Of a DNA stretch of 64,000 bases, positions 1 to 12,119 are shown in pieces (within the stretch, counting starts at the first letter, position 1; the number at the start of each line of letters is the position of its first letter). The position numbers and the translations under genes were made by a program. The stretch spans positions 9,997,287 through 10,061,286 of the forward strand of contig CP136061.1 in NCBI GenBank assembly GCA_032622095.1, in the 5' to 3' direction. Source of the DNA: Siphonodentalium dalli (taxonomy: Eukaryota; Mollusca; Scaphopoda; Gadilida; Siphonodentaliidae). Under the pieces are notes generated by a model. The model made no database searches. It was given only the letters and a program-made list of their open reading frames with translations, and was not told the origin of the DNA.

Positions 1-240
1 ACTCAGATGAATTTATATGATATACTGAGTCGAAATTTATGACTGTTTTCGATTGTGATATTAACAACGTGCTCCACGTATTCCGTTCAACTTGAATACT
101 TAATGTTAATGCTATAGAATCCTATTTGGTATTTATTTAATTATGTAATTGTAAGTTATATATTCGGATATAAACGTATTGACTCAGTGGGCGTGGCTAC
201 CATAGCGCCAGCATAAAGCGGAGATGATATAGTATTACCA

Positions 241-530
241 TTAACCCTTTACCCAACAAACCGGCCAAAAACGGCCAAATAAAGCTGCAACAGCCTAAAT
301 TATCTTGGGTCTGTCTCAATAAAACCATACAAATATGGATATCATTGGAACCGGCCCATTGACCACATTGTGATGGTTACAGTTATGCCCTGTGCCAATG
401 CATTCTCTTATATATGCGAGTCGACCATAGGTCGCCTCGCATATATAAGAGAATGCATTGGCCTAAAAAAATCTTTTTTTAACACTTTTTACCATTTTTT
501 CTTACATTCTTTAACAATTTTATAATTATA
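241..530 (-). mobile_element. TTAA/piggyBac-like MITE, copy 1, right end lost
   Basis: The copy begins with the family terminus TTAACCCTTTACCCAACA and carries the CCGGCCAAAAACGGCC subterminal motif, one full long hairpin (about 394-462) and the A/T-rich spacer. It then breaks off near 530, without the second hairpin or the right terminus. I orient the family with the hairpin-proximal end first, so this copy is inverted. Seven relatives lie in the window. Confidence 0.85.
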
Positions 531-1314
531 TTATATTGAAAACGCACTTGCTTTATAAAACCATTCAAGTATAAAAATAAATCGGGTAAGTTGCGTGTAC
601 ACGTGTGCCTGTGCGCGTTGGTGCGTGCGTCCCATTCGGTTGGGATCAGTTGGCGAGTAGGATGACAATCCAATGCTTCGGTATATCCTGCGCGTCCGGG
701 TGCACGTGTGTGCGTTTGGCATACACCAATGTATGCCGTTGTGGCTGCGCCCCTATGTGTGAGTACCATACGGCAACGAAATGGCGTTCGGATGCATTAC
801 TACCGCGTGTAGTCATGCCGAACAGTACGTGACGGTACATGTACGTAGGCGCACAGACCCAACTCCATGCATAATATATTTGTATATACTTTTGATAGTT
901 CATATGCTTATGTATAAGCGTTTGTATCATGTTCTTTATTTGCCATTTGTTCATATATAATCTTCAGTAATGGAGGATAATTAAAGATATATATATTCAT
1001 TTATAACTTGCCTTGACAGTTATGCTCGTTTGAGATAAGTCTGAACATGTAGAAGTATTCCTCGTTCACCCCCAGCAGATAACGAATGTTGTATCCGATA
1101 GGCTGCATCAATGGCTGTTAAAAATAAACAGTTAAATTTGGAGTTAGTCAGTCTATATAGACCATTCTTCATGCCAAGCGATGAAATAACGTACCTGTAA
1201 CTGTTATCATGTGTTACCAGTGGCAATGGAGGCTTACATTGTGGCCGTTTCTTCGCGGATCGCGGTAAATTCCACCGTAACGGCCGCGTCTGGAAATTTT
1301 GACAACTTTCACTT
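531..1314. other. Unassigned sequence with a GC-rich patch (600-870)
   Basis: Bases 600-870 are clearly richer in G+C and CpG than the surroundings and are open in several frames on both strands, including a cysteine-rich 75-codon plus-strand frame (605-832). I see no signal peptide, splice sites or family resemblance. Around 1060-1340 on the minus strand there are acceptor-like sites (tttttaacag before 1115, atttccag before 1290) with short open stretches downstream. I cannot place these in a known protein, and they could be 3' parts of the astacin gene or noise. Confidence 0.3.
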
Positions 1315-1362
1315 TCAACTTCTTCCCGTAACAATGACAGGATTATCTGAGAGTGTAAGCCT
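1315..1362 (-). CDS. Possible 3' exon of the astacin-like gene
   Basis: After a good acceptor (caattttcag) the phase needed by the upstream Met-turn exon (phase 0) reads RLTLSDNPVIVTGRS and then a TGA. LSDNPVIVT resembles the 'FS.NG.PTIV' stretch that follows the Met-turn in astacins, where it forms part of the C-terminal subdomain. If used, the protein would stop well before the usual '...IN.LY.C' end of the protease domain, so either the gene is truncated here, an unseen donor lies inside, or the true next exon is elsewhere (possibly beyond the window). Phase and motif fit, but the evidence is short. Confidence 0.3.
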   Translation of the reverse strand, partial: RLTLSDNPVIVTGRS

Positions 1363-1781
1363 CTGAAAATTGTTTTTGACGAATAATAAAACAATTTAAT
1401 CTTTTGGATAGCCGCAATTAATCTATTGACCAATTTGACTTGCGTATATAGTAGAAACAACATGCACAAGTTCATTAATAATGTCCAGTGTATTATACAC
1501 GTATACATATGAGTGGGCTGAAGCCTGTCAAAAATATAATGTCAAGCGGGACGAACTGATAATTCAGGGAGGATTGAATAATGCGCTTTTCGACAGCTGT
1601 CAATAAAATAATAATAATTATTATTAGTGTTTATCTCAGTGTATCTTAAGAAAATATATATTATATGCGACGAAATGCTGGAAGTCCGTGTATTCTTCAC
1701 ACGCGTGTAAACACCAAATATAATCATACAGAAACAGGCTCACTTTGTCGTGTCGTGGTTAACCGTGACCTGCTACATTGT

Positions 1782-1977
1782 GTTAATCACACTATACAGT
1801 GGTTGTTAGATTGACAATGACATTAGTGGTGTTAATCATATTATACTGTGGTTGTTAGATTGCCAATGACATTAGTTGTGTTAATCATAGTATACAGTGG
1901 TTGTTAGATTGACAATGACATTAGTGGTGTTAATCATATTATACTGTGGTTGTTAGATTGACAATGATATTAGTGGG
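1782..1977. repeat. 49-bp tandem repeat, 4 copies
   Basis: Units begin at 1782, 1831, 1880 and 1929, each starting GTTAATCA and ending ATTAGTGG or a close variant. Spacing is exactly 49 bp. Units 1 and 3 share 'ATACAGTGG' while 2 and 4 share 'ATACTGTGG', so the array probably grew as a dimer. Confidence 0.95.
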
Positions 1978-3331
1978 GTTTTTGTTGGGTCGGTTCGATG
2001 TTGCTGTTCGGGTCAGATATTTTGTTTGATCTCTGTTTAATATCCAAAAAAAAAATAATTCAGAAACACAATTTTTAGCTAAGTGTATAGCTATTAATTA
2101 CTAATAATTGTATGTCGCTTTTCTTGTGTTTTATTGATGGATGTGATGTCGCTATGGCTACTGAAATACATTGATTGTGAACCGCACACAATGTGTCCAG
2201 CGGCCACAGAGCTATACCCTTCAATAAATTATCGACGTATATTAATTTATTAAATATAGATCGATGAATAAATCAACACTCAAACTACCTTCATTTCTTA
2301 AAATAGTTTGAATGAGTGAAACTCTGGACTGGACCCGCATAGTGAATTAAACCGAGTGTGTTTACTTCGCAAGTTGATGTCATTCCTATATATTTACACT
2401 CACACATGCATTCGTACTGTGGAACATGAATGAAGGGCGCTGGTTGGTCGATATTACGTCACATGACGTCCAGCACTGACAACAACTTGCATCCATTTTT
2501 GTGTAGACGCAACTGGCATCAAGATACGAGAACAACGTTGGAAATGGGCGCTTAATGCTCTTCTATAATCTACCAGTTGACTCGGTTGAGTGTAAGTATA
2601 AGTAATGGATGTTCATACAGTATGGATGCAAGTTGGTCTAATATTTGTATGTGTGGAACTCTATGGAACGCAAGCAAATCAACATCCATTTCTTAATAAA
2701 CAGTTCCTGACTATATATTGCGCAATGGCGTGTATACATATACTTGGTTAACGTTAAAACAATTAAACGCAATCTAAAACGATCAATGTCCAGCCAGGCT
2801 ACCCATCTTGTGAAAGTAGTCGTGTTTGTGTACGTGTGTATAATATAAATGACACATTTGGATATAAACTACTAATGATGCAAATCACGTATATGATCAC
2901 TATATGTGATCTTTCTATATAGTTACGATTACTGTTTCAAGAAGGCAAGCATGGGTGAGCTTTGGGTGCAATCATCAACCCTACCACTGACTATGGCCTG
3001 AACACTGCACAAGTAAGTTCATACTAATCACGACAATCATAAGCATATCACATTACAGCGAGTGGCAATATGTTTGAACGGTACTATTTCCTCACAAACG
3101 GAATCGTAGTCGTGAATTCAACAAAATGTTTTTGACCTTATGAAAATAATACGACTACGATAAGCTATTCGTAATTAAACACTTTTCGCATTTTGAACGA
3201 CAACAGATCATTATTACGAATAGGGTACTACGTCACAATAATCTGTTTTCTGTATGTTAGTGGACTATTTTCCTTATTCGTCATTGTGACTACAGGTTCG
3301 GATTTTCAGCAAAACTCACAATACATGATAC
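1978..3331. other. No recognised feature
   Basis: AT-rich sequence without a convincing coding stretch. A donor-like site (CACAA|gtaagt, about 3010) follows a short plus-strand open stretch, but an in-frame stop lies just upstream, so I do not call an exon. Confidence 0.5.
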
Positions 3332-3443
3332 AGTAATAAGTTCGCGATCGTTTCTCAGCCTCTCAATGTGGGAGACGACTCTGATATAGTAATAAGTTCG
3401 CGATCGTTTCTCAGCCTCTCAACGTGGGAGACGACTCTGAAAT
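3332..3443. repeat. 56-bp direct duplication
   Basis: Two adjacent copies beginning AGTAATAAGTTCGCGATCG (at 3332 and 3388), differing by one transition (AATGTGGG versus AACGTGGG). Confidence 0.9.
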
Positions 3444-3612
3444 CATGTCCTTAAATTGTGGTCTTAATTTTGATATATTAATGACAATCAAAGCATTTGT
3501 CGTCGTGAAACACGGGACGCTTGCGAAACACAAAGCGCTAAGCTATGACCTGATATCAACACAAATAATTAAAAAATAATAACGACACACAGTCCCGTAA
3601 ATATATAATATG

Positions 3613-3747
3613 TAGCTAGTGTCGTCGCTTAAACTGTTTATGTCCGTGAGGCGGATTTGAGCATCTATTGGGCGAGGCTCTGCCGAGTCCAATAGATGCC
3701 AAATCCCCCGAGCGGACATAAACAGTTTAAGCGACAACATTAGCTAT
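3613..3747. repeat. Long hairpin (near-perfect inverted repeat)
   Basis: Arms of about 58 bp (3613-3671 and 3688-3747) share GCTTAAACTGTTTATGTCCG and its complement, with a GC-rich loop near 3672-3687. Only a few mismatches separate the arms. The stem sequence is not found in the other long hairpins of the window. Confidence 0.9.
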
Positions 3748-4490
3748 ATATTTTATTTATCCATCGCACAAAACTTGCCTTTTGTGAGGTAAATCTGTCA
3801 TTTTCCGCAGTTTTACATTCGTTACTTCGATGACGCCATTACATTTATTAGGTCAAGCAAACTAATTAGCATTCATGACGTGGGAAAACCGGAGTGCAGC
3901 TTAGAGCGAAATAGTTCGTTGGTCTTTTTACAGTTATTCTAAGCAGATCTTGTTATGATGATTTATAGATGTTTTAGAGCTAAAACATATATTATTTAAC
4001 GAATTATTTTAGTGAATTATGCACGATAAAAACGTTCTGAAATCACAATGACGTCATTAAGGCCGGTTGACGTCCCTAGTTACCTGCGCAATTTGCATAT
4101 CAAATTACGTCATACAAGTAGTACTAACCTAATAAAGCTACGTTGACCTAATAAAGCTACCTTGACGTAATAAACGTAACGTTTATTAGGCAGGCTTTAT
4201 GTAGGCAATAGAGGTAGTGAGCGGTGGATAAATTCCCTTACTGCGAGCAGAAAGCACCAGTGTCTCAAAGACGGACTCGTAGTCGTCAATTCTGGTGAAA
4301 TGTTTTTGGACCGTCCGAAAAAAATTAAGACAACACATAGTTATTCGTAATAATTATATGTTGTCGTTCAAAATGCGAAAGGTGTCTATTATTATTAGTA
4401 GCAGTTCATTGTGCGGAAGTTGTCAATTGTATTTGGCATTTATATTTATTTACGTGTTACATATTGTGATTGAATAATGTTGAAACTCAC

Positions 4491-4567
4491 CCCAAATCCG
4501 TAGTGCATGTCACTTGTCATATCATATCGATCTGGGATACGATCTTTGATGCTGGCTTTCCATGTAT
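4491..4567 (-). CDS. Astacin-like metalloprotease, Met-turn exon
   Basis: The 77-bp exon is bounded by acceptor atttgcag and donor GGG|gtgagt. It reads 25 codons after two bases that complete the split codon of the zinc-site exon, and includes RYDMTSDMHYGFG. 'YD..S.MHY' is the hallmark Met-turn of astacins: the Met underlies the zinc site and the following Tyr is the extra zinc ligand of the family. Joined to 12674-12758 (phase 1 to phase 1), the linker between the zinc motif and the Met-turn is about 20 residues shorter than in typical astacins, so an unseen small symmetric exon may lie between. The exon ends in phase 0. Confidence 0.88.
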
Positions 4568-5639
4568 CTGCAAATGAGTATAATCAATAGATAACCATCC
4601 GATAATTCCATGTCTAAATACTGCGTCAGCCCATGGGGGGGGGGGGGGGGTAAATATTTTACAGCACACAGACCGGGTGGTGGGTCATCCGTCAGCAACG
4701 AAACACATTTTGTACTCAACTAAAAACATATCTTACTCAAGCATTTTTCATCACAAGTTAACAAATTTGATACATAAAATAATATACAGGATAGCCATAT
4801 GTGTGGCGTAATTATTTACAGTAATGTAGTAACTTGGTTTTCCAATACTGGAACATTCAAATGAAGTCATAGAATGCACCACTATTGTGATTGCAACCAG
4901 ACAAAATCGAGAACCGTCAACGAGTTCACCAACGATTTTTTTTATAAGGGAGATATTAAAACATCATCATTGTTCGTGCTGCCCTTAGCAATATCAGCAA
5001 AATGACAAAAATAAATAGAAATAGCTAAAGCAACTTGTCAAATGGCGAAAAAATGGCTAAAGGCATTTCACCCTTGCATAGATAGACATATGACATAGAA
5101 TACAGTGAAGTTGGCCTCCCAGATTCTTTGTCGCGGATCTAATTACCATGAATGCAGCTAATTTCAGTTGCACAAAAAACAGTCTCCTCACTACAATTTG
5201 AAGGCCTGTGTGATTAAGTTGTTGTGTATACTTTGGGTGTCCATGTCGTATTGTTCTCACCCATCAATCACAGCTTAACGAAAATTTAATATGTGCGTAC
5301 AACACGGTGTCTATCATTTGAGGGAATTGTGCAATCTATTGTCGACAATTATTCAAGCTTGCTGACTGTTTTACGAGAATGCTTGTGCAAAAGCCAGCGG
5401 TATCTACATGTACAATCCATTGCATCGTATACGTTTCTAAAATTAAATACAAAATATGTGTTATTAAATGCCGATTACACCCTGGGTTAAAAAGTGGCTT
5501 AAATGTTTTTCATTTGGCTAACAACAATCTGGCAATGGCTACAATTTTGGCTACACGCTTTGTTTGGGCCAGCGCGAAGACAGCACATTATGCTGTCCGC
5601 AATCAATGTGTACATGCATCAGTCTCAGCGTTCAAGCTG
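4568..5639. other. Intron sequence, no recognised feature
   Basis: This lies inside the intron between the Met-turn and zinc-site exons. It holds a poly-G run (about 4636-4650) and AT-rich unique-looking sequence. The open frames are short and without recognisable domains. Confidence 0.5.
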
Positions 5640-5850
5640 GCCGGACAAATCTTTGTTTTATGGAGCCCACATTCACAGTGAGCAATGGGGGATGCCGCAG
5701 TGTCCTGGGCCCACAAAAAAGGTACCCTGCCTTGCTCACCGGAAGCTGTATTATGCTAATGATGAACAGATAGTCTGCCGTAGGAGCAGTTTTAGCCAGT
5801 CAAAAGTAAAAAGGCAGAAATAAAAGATAAAATTATAGAGCAACCTGGAA
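5640..5850 (+). repeat. Dispersed repeat, copy A
   Basis: About 200 bp matches 12120-12325 in the same orientation, with shared blocks TGTCCTGGGCCCACAAA, CTTGCTCACCGGAAGCT and CTGCCGTAGGAGCAGTTTTA. Divergence is of the order of 10-15% by eye. No pol III boxes or terminal repeats are obvious, so the class is unknown. Confidence 0.8.
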
Positions 5851-6675
5851 GTCAGTCAAATATCTTTTAATTATCAATATTGTATTTAGGTTGAATTATT
5901 TGTTACTATTGTTATGTAACAATCATAGTATTCACTATGGTTATAATTGAATGCATTTATAAAAAGTTAACTTAAAATTGTCGTAGGTAATTATAAAACA
6001 TTGTTAGTATGCATACCTTTAAATTATAACCAAAGTTGGTCAACAAGCCTATATATGTCAAAAGTAAAGTCAATAATATGTTGTAGGTATAATAATGAGG
6101 TATCTGGTTTTAGTTTATACACAAAGTATAGTCTGATAATAATGGGTCTATAGTCTGCTTTTTGATCGAATTGTTTTGAATTACATTTATACATATATGT
6201 TTTATATTTTATTAAAATAAAACTTCCCTCAAATCCTTCTTAATGAGATTCCGTTGATTATCAATTATGTGCAGTGAGTATAAAACCCTATATAATTATC
6301 AATAAATCTAATTATTATATTAATATTATAATAGTGTATAATATAGTTTTTGGTTTCTAGCAGCATAGTATTGCTATAAAGGTTATGCCGTTATAGGGGT
6401 ATGCCATAAAAGGGTATAAATGTTTTAATGGATTATATTTATAACAATCTCTTATGTGTCTTATATATACATTTTAAATTATAGTCTTCTCTTCTATATA
6501 TTTTGAGAACTCCATGTATTCGAGAGATAGCCCACACCCTCCGGACCTCAATGATATGGTCGTGAATGAGTATTGATATACCCCACTAAACTTTGACAAA
6601 CACCAGTAATGGTGTGTAGATCATTTACATATATCTCCTATATATTTTGATACAATCTATCTAATTTACATATCT
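5851..6675. other. AT-rich sequence, nothing recognised
   Basis: Strongly AT-rich with many short TATA-like words. No coding, tandem or inverted structure stands out. Confidence 0.5.
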
Positions 6676-7335
6676 CTCTTATATATTTATGTTTGTGTGT
6701 GTGTTGTACTTCATACAAATCTACGATTCTCGACCGATCGGGACGAAACTTGGTACGTGTGTGTAGTTTGACCAGGCGGTGGTCGTTGTCGTATTGGCGA
6801 GCCCGTGCGACGCCCGTGCAGCGCATGCGCAGACGAGATCTCGGAAACGGGTGGAGCCATCGATTTGAAATTTGCTATGTGAATGTATCTTGCGCCGGGT
6901 ACGAATTTTATCAGGTCGCCGAGCCTGTGCGACGCCCGTGCAGCGCATGCGCAGACGAGATCTCGGAAACGGGTGGAGCTATCGACTTGAAATTTGCTAT
7001 GTGAATGTATCTTGCGCCGGGTACAAATTTTATCGGGTCGCCGAGCCCGTGCGACGCCCGTGCAGCGCATGCGCAGACGAGATCTCGGAAACGGGTGGAA
7101 CTATCGACTTTAAATTTGCTATGTGAATGTATCTTGCGCCGGGTACAAATTTTATCGGGTCGCCAAGCCCGTGCGACGCCAGCTTCGCGCATGCGCAAAC
7201 CAGATCTCGGAAACGGGTGGAGCTACAGGGTACAAATTTTTCTTATTGAAACGCGTGGAGCTAAAAATTAAAAAAATATATAAAAAAAATGTCATGTTTC
7301 GGACAAGCCGCCGGTGGCGGGCTTACCTGCTAGTA
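6676..7335 (+). mobile_element. Non-autonomous Helitron-like element
   Basis: The 5' part has the TC-start, TATATA, 'TTCATACAAATCTACG' and 'GACCGATCGGGACGAAACTT' layout I associate with Helitron-type ends. The 3' end (7305-7335) has a GC-rich hairpin (AAGCCGCC/GGCGGGCTT) followed after a few bases by CTAG|T, the Helitron CTRR terminus and T target. No Rep/helicase is encoded. The centre is a four-fold 122-bp tandem repeat. The exact 5' boundary is uncertain (about 6665-6680). Confidence 0.6.
6795..7262. repeat. 122-bp tandem repeat, about 4 copies, CpG-rich
   Basis: The palindrome GCGCATGCGC recurs at 6821, 6943, 7065 and 7187, exactly 122 bp apart. Each unit holds GAGATCTCGGAAACGGGTGGA and TCTTGCGCCGGGTAC. 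The last unit is shortened. The multiple open frames across this block are by-products of the repeat. Confidence 0.95.
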
Positions 7336-8724
7336 TTATATAATTGTAAAGTTCCTTTTCTTAAATATCCTTTAACATGATTAAGTCCATTTTATTTGTG
7401 CTTATAACTATGCCCGTTAAAATTAATATAGGATTTGGCATTTAATATAGTATCTCCTTATAATAATTAAGGCAATTATGTGAATATTCCAAGGTATTGT
7501 CCTATACCCCTTAATAATATTATGTTCTAGTACCCTATAGTTAGTAGTACTATGTTGGGGGCCAGCGTTCAAACCAGGCATACTAATGCACATAAATTAT
7601 CGTGGTGGTGGACAGACAGTTAAACAAACAGACAGACAGACATACATAACATATAGCCATTGTACATTATAAACATTGTTTATTTGTAGACATCATTTAA
7701 TGTTCTACATGCATATATATCTCTTAAGTGGTATATGGTTTGGTATAAGGGGATTACATTCATTAAAAGGTTTTTAGGTATGAGAAAGGGGAGGTTGTCT
7801 GCTAAGCATATTAATGAATAGGCATGTTTTTATGGTCAGGGTCCCAATTTTTTGCAGACAAATTGTTCCCTGTTCTCATAACCAAATTTAGAAATGGAGA
7901 GTATATTTCTGGAGCGGTTTAAAATAATTTTGAAAATGTTTTAGAACGTACCCCCTAAAGATAATTTATTTATGCCAAAGGTGGAATTTGGTTTTATATG
8001 TTACTAATAGGTTGATGTTTTGGAAAAGGTGCCAAAGTTTTTGATAGGGTCATCATCAGTTGCTGATTGCTGACTTGTGGTATACTAAGCATATGCCACA
8101 TTCCGTTTCGACTCGTTACCTGCAATCTTTGGGGCAATTTCTGAATTTATTTGGCCAAATTGAAAACCTAAAATATGGGATCGTCGAAAAAAAACAAATA
8201 TATAAAGAAACACGTCTGGACAAAAGTGATAACGCAAATGTGTACGGATGTAAAAGGCAAGCATGTTACATATACAATATCCGTATAGTTTGACGAGATA
8301 CTAGGTTTATTTTCGCGAGTAGGATTCAGTAAATGCGGACCGAGCTTTTGTATCTATATGGATATCGTTTTTATCCATCGCCAACTATTGCTTAAAAGTC
8401 GTTATAGTCAATTACATTTATTTAAATATGGAATTAACGGCGAATTTCGTTGGAAAATATTAAAAATAATTACAAGTTTTTCGGTTGGCGAAGTGTTAAA
8501 ATAAACTCATTAATATTCATGAGGTTGTGACCTCTCAATCCCTACGCGAGTGATGAGGTCCCCACCTCACAACTCGACATTGTAAGTCCAATCTACCCAC
8601 ATCAATTAGAGAACAATTACTCGAGGAATAACACACAATATGCGCTCAGTGTTGTAATAATAACTATACAAGTTTGTGTTTTAACATCATTTTCAAAATA
8701 TAATGAATTCAAGTTTACTACAAG
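7336..8724. other. No recognised feature
   Basis: AT-rich sequence with a short (CAGA)n run near 7612-7645. A 77-codon open frame at 8060-8293 has no recognisable domain. Confidence 0.5.
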
Positions 8725-10541
8725 TTAACATTTCGTTCCACATGACGGTCTGTTCAAACCGCGACTTCCGTCCGACACAAAATTCTTGTGAGGATATTGT
8801 TGTTGTTTTTGTGTAATGTCACGTGATGTGTATATATACATGTTGGATATGGTGACAGTGTTACTATGAAACAAACTTTGGAGCGCTGGCTGAACAACAT
8901 TTTGCAAAGTGTTGCTGTTGACACTACTGTTTATGTGTGACAAATGTGCGCTGTTGGAAGAAACACTGATAACACACACGGGCAAAGAACAGATGCTGTT
9001 GTTACTGCCACAAGTAAGAATACTGATGCTGTTGATATGAACTGTTGTCGTAGGTGGAGCAGACACTGTCGTGGCTGTTGTCGAAGATGGAAATTCAAAT
9101 CTGATTGAATCGATAGTACACATGCTTCTATTTTCTGGAGGAGGCACACTAACAGTCGCACCAGGTGTTGGAGGAACAAACTGAGAATGTGACACATTTA
9201 CACCACTGAGAATGTGCGAACATGTTGCTTGTTACTGATGCAAGAAGGGTTGTTGATTGATGCGAAGTTTCGATGTCCTGAGATGTTTGCTATACCTGTC
9301 GCTTCGATGTTATTCTCCTTCAGCTTGCTGACCAAAGTTTTCCTGACACTCGTATTAGTGAAGCGCTTTCCTGTATGTTTTAGGTGAGTAGCCATTAACG
9401 GCATTATGTTTTCAAGCTTCCTTTCACCGACAGTCTGCTTTCTGAACCACAGGTCATTTTCAGCAGTTACTGGCGTCGTCCCCGTAGCAATATAAAATGG
9501 ATCATCAATGTTGTTGTAACCAAATGGACGCTTCGACGCAAAGAATGTGTACACGTGTACTGGATCATGACCATCATTAATTCATGTTGCGTACATTCTT
9601 GGGGGCACATCTCTTACATTGCGAACATCTACTCCGGTTCTGGTTTTGGTTTGTCGTTCATTTATTTGTATATATTCGTGCCCATCGTCATCCGTATTTA
9701 ATTTAACATCACCCATGCCAAATTTCTGTGTTCTGTTTTCCCACGAAGTCCGAGATGTAGTGTGTTATTGAACCACAGAGTGTTTAGTACTGCCTCGGGG
9801 CTTGATATTCCCAACTGCTCACTTTGAAATAATTGACTTATTTCCGAATCGGTCAGTCTATATGCCTTATTTCTTCAGCTGCTTCTGCTTTGCCAAAAGT
9901 GCCCATCTAGTGATATCAAAGCAGTCACCTTTCGCAATCATTATCGTTGTTACGTATTTGTGTCTTTTTAGGTACCGATCCATACTTGAGATGATAAAGC
10001 GAAGAGACGATGGTTCAAATTCATCCCCGTTTCTCTTGCGAACACTCAGGGGGAATTTACCAAGGACCATATCCAATTCCGACGATGGGATCTCGTGAAT
10101 TTTTCTGAATTTACCGGTTCTTGTCAAGTACTGTTCAAGGATGTTCAAATCATATTTTTGTTTTTTAGTGTATTTCTGTTTTCCTGCTCATCAATGAAGT
10201 CATTTTGATCGGTGACATCACTAAATCTTTGGAGTGTGGGCATATCAAATTGTTCAGAAATTTTCATATCTGGCAGTGGCATAGTAGGTCTACTAGGCTC
10301 TTTAGAAGGCTCAGTTACATTCAAGACTGGTTCAATTACTTGTTACCGGTAGATCAACAGTTTCAAGTACAACAGGTGTGACATTTTGATTGTTGTTGTT
10401 TGAATTTTCTGCAATCTGATCACCATTATCCTCATATATATACGGAGCTAGGAACATTCTTTCTAACTCTTCTTCAGACATTTCATCGAGTAGTCTGATT
10501 TTGAAAATCCGATCTGATTTAGATCCAGTTGATTCTGCCAT
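8725..10541 (-). pseudogene. Crypton / KIAA1958-like tyrosine recombinase, decayed
   Basis: Four collinear minus-strand fragments make one protein. N-terminus (10541-10332): MAESTGSKSDRIF, acidic. Core-binding part (10148-9867): NILEQYLTRTG...LRFIISSMDRYL...LLAKQKQLKK. Catalytic middle (about 9820-9560): LGISSPEAVLNTLWFNN, EHR, YIQINERQTKTRTG. Catalytic end (9554-9198): DPVHVY, FTNTSVRK, SGHRNF, then a Ser/Thr/Pro-rich tail (9195 to about 8830). This order matches DUF3504-type Crypton recombinases. Frameshifts lie near 9700 (after EHRNLAW) and around 10150-10330, and TGA follows MYAT at about 9585. The HxxR motif reads TSVR and the position expected to hold the catalytic Tyr reads NNPS, so it is catalytically dead as well as broken. 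Confidence 0.85.
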
Positions 10542-12119
10542 GTTTACAAATTCGTAAAAACTTTATGAAATCGCCGTGCGCTTTATTTTGACAGTTCTCA
10601 ACCACGAGGCAGACCGCATGAATTGTTAAGTTGTGTTATCGAGGCTGGCTTCAAACTCGTTGTTTTTACACAAATAATTACTAGCTCTGTATGTTTAATA
10701 GCCAATAATTTATAAATAAATGTTCGATTGTATGTTATATTTCATTTTATAACCCAGTTTTAGATACAGTTGGATTAAAACTGGGTCATGTCGATTAAAA
10801 TAGAATCGAAGCGAGCGTATTATTGGATGGCACCTTGTGAACTCTTGTGGGGTCAAGTACTTGTAGTTCCGAGCGCATGCCTTTATTTTGATAGTTGAAG
10901 TAGCCGTTTTCGCTCTATTTTAGCACGTGCTAAAATAAAGCTGTGGTTTATTTTGCGGCCTTTATCTATATAATAGGCGACAAAGGTGATGGATAAATAC
11001 ATGTATGCCTAGTCGTCTGCTACGCTTATCAACATATATGTGTACTTGCTGGCCCACGTGTTCTTATTTTGAAACCACAAATCTGTAAAGGGTTACCACT
11101 AAGCTTGATTAAGCAAAATATACCATTTCCGCAGAAATATCATTATTGTTTTGAGCATGAGCGACTTTTGATAAATTTGTATACATACACAGACGAGCAA
11201 CTGCTGATTACATGTTAACGAATTAAGGATTTCGTTGTCATCTGAGATTATTAGAGTGAAGATTGATGACGGCCTTGAAACGTTTGTGCCAAATGGAATT
11301 GTCTTTAGCCATTTTCCAAAACTTGGCCACCGACAGAGTGGACTCTGATTACTGATATACATACATGTAAATTAATACTACTAGAGTCGTACCATGATTG
11401 TTGTCAGGGTAAATAAGAGGGTGGCATACTGCAATATAGTATATGCCGTTAGCAGCTAAATGAGTCTGGCAAGGTACGAACAACCTGATCAATGTATGTT
11501 AGTTCGGATAAAATCATTTTTATCATATATCCATATATGGCATATAATGCAATCTTAATCAAGAATCTATTATCGAACGAGATGCTGGAGGATATAGTTC
11601 ACGAAACGGGTCTTGAGTGAATAGTAACTGTATGCGCCGTCCGTCACGAGTTCGAGAAAATAATCTAGATTATTGAAGTTTTGATTTAAGTCTGACGAAA
11701 ACCAGTTATTTCATGTGCATCACCCGAAGCATAACGTTAACATTATATATATAGTATTGGTGATATAAATGTACGATATCACGGGTTGCGGGATGGCTGA
11801 AAATAGAACAAATAGTATCTGGGGGCATAATTGCCAGCGTTTCATGTGTTGAATGTGTACTGGTTTGGTGGTTTAGTTAAATTACAAAATTGTATAATAA
11901 AATGTGTTGACTCATTTAAAATGGATTAACACATTTTATTTGAACCCCGATTACATGCATACACGTACATACCATGTGATCTTACAAATAAAAAGTACCA
12001 ATACGAGGCGATGAATAGTGATGGGATCATACGCTAGATAACATAGATTATTGCTCCTCGTTTGAAGGTTGATATCTGCCAATCAAAACCTTATAATAAT
12101 GAATGGGCTTATGGAGCGA
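10542..12119. other. Intron/intergenic, one weak exon-like stretch
   Basis: Mostly unrecognised. Minus strand 11245-11345: after an acceptor-like 'cagtaatcag' one frame reads LSVAKFWKMAKDNSIWHKRF and stops shortly after. This is loosely like the second half of an F-box, but there is no donor or supporting exon. Confidence 0.35.

Noticed and set aside
605-832. Small cysteine-rich protein
   Set aside because: No signal peptide, promoter or splice evidence; several overlapping frames on both strands are open in the same GC-rich patch.
6638-7380. Overlapping Arg/Ala/Cys-rich frames
   Set aside because: By-products of the 122-bp tandem repeat in the Helitron-like element.
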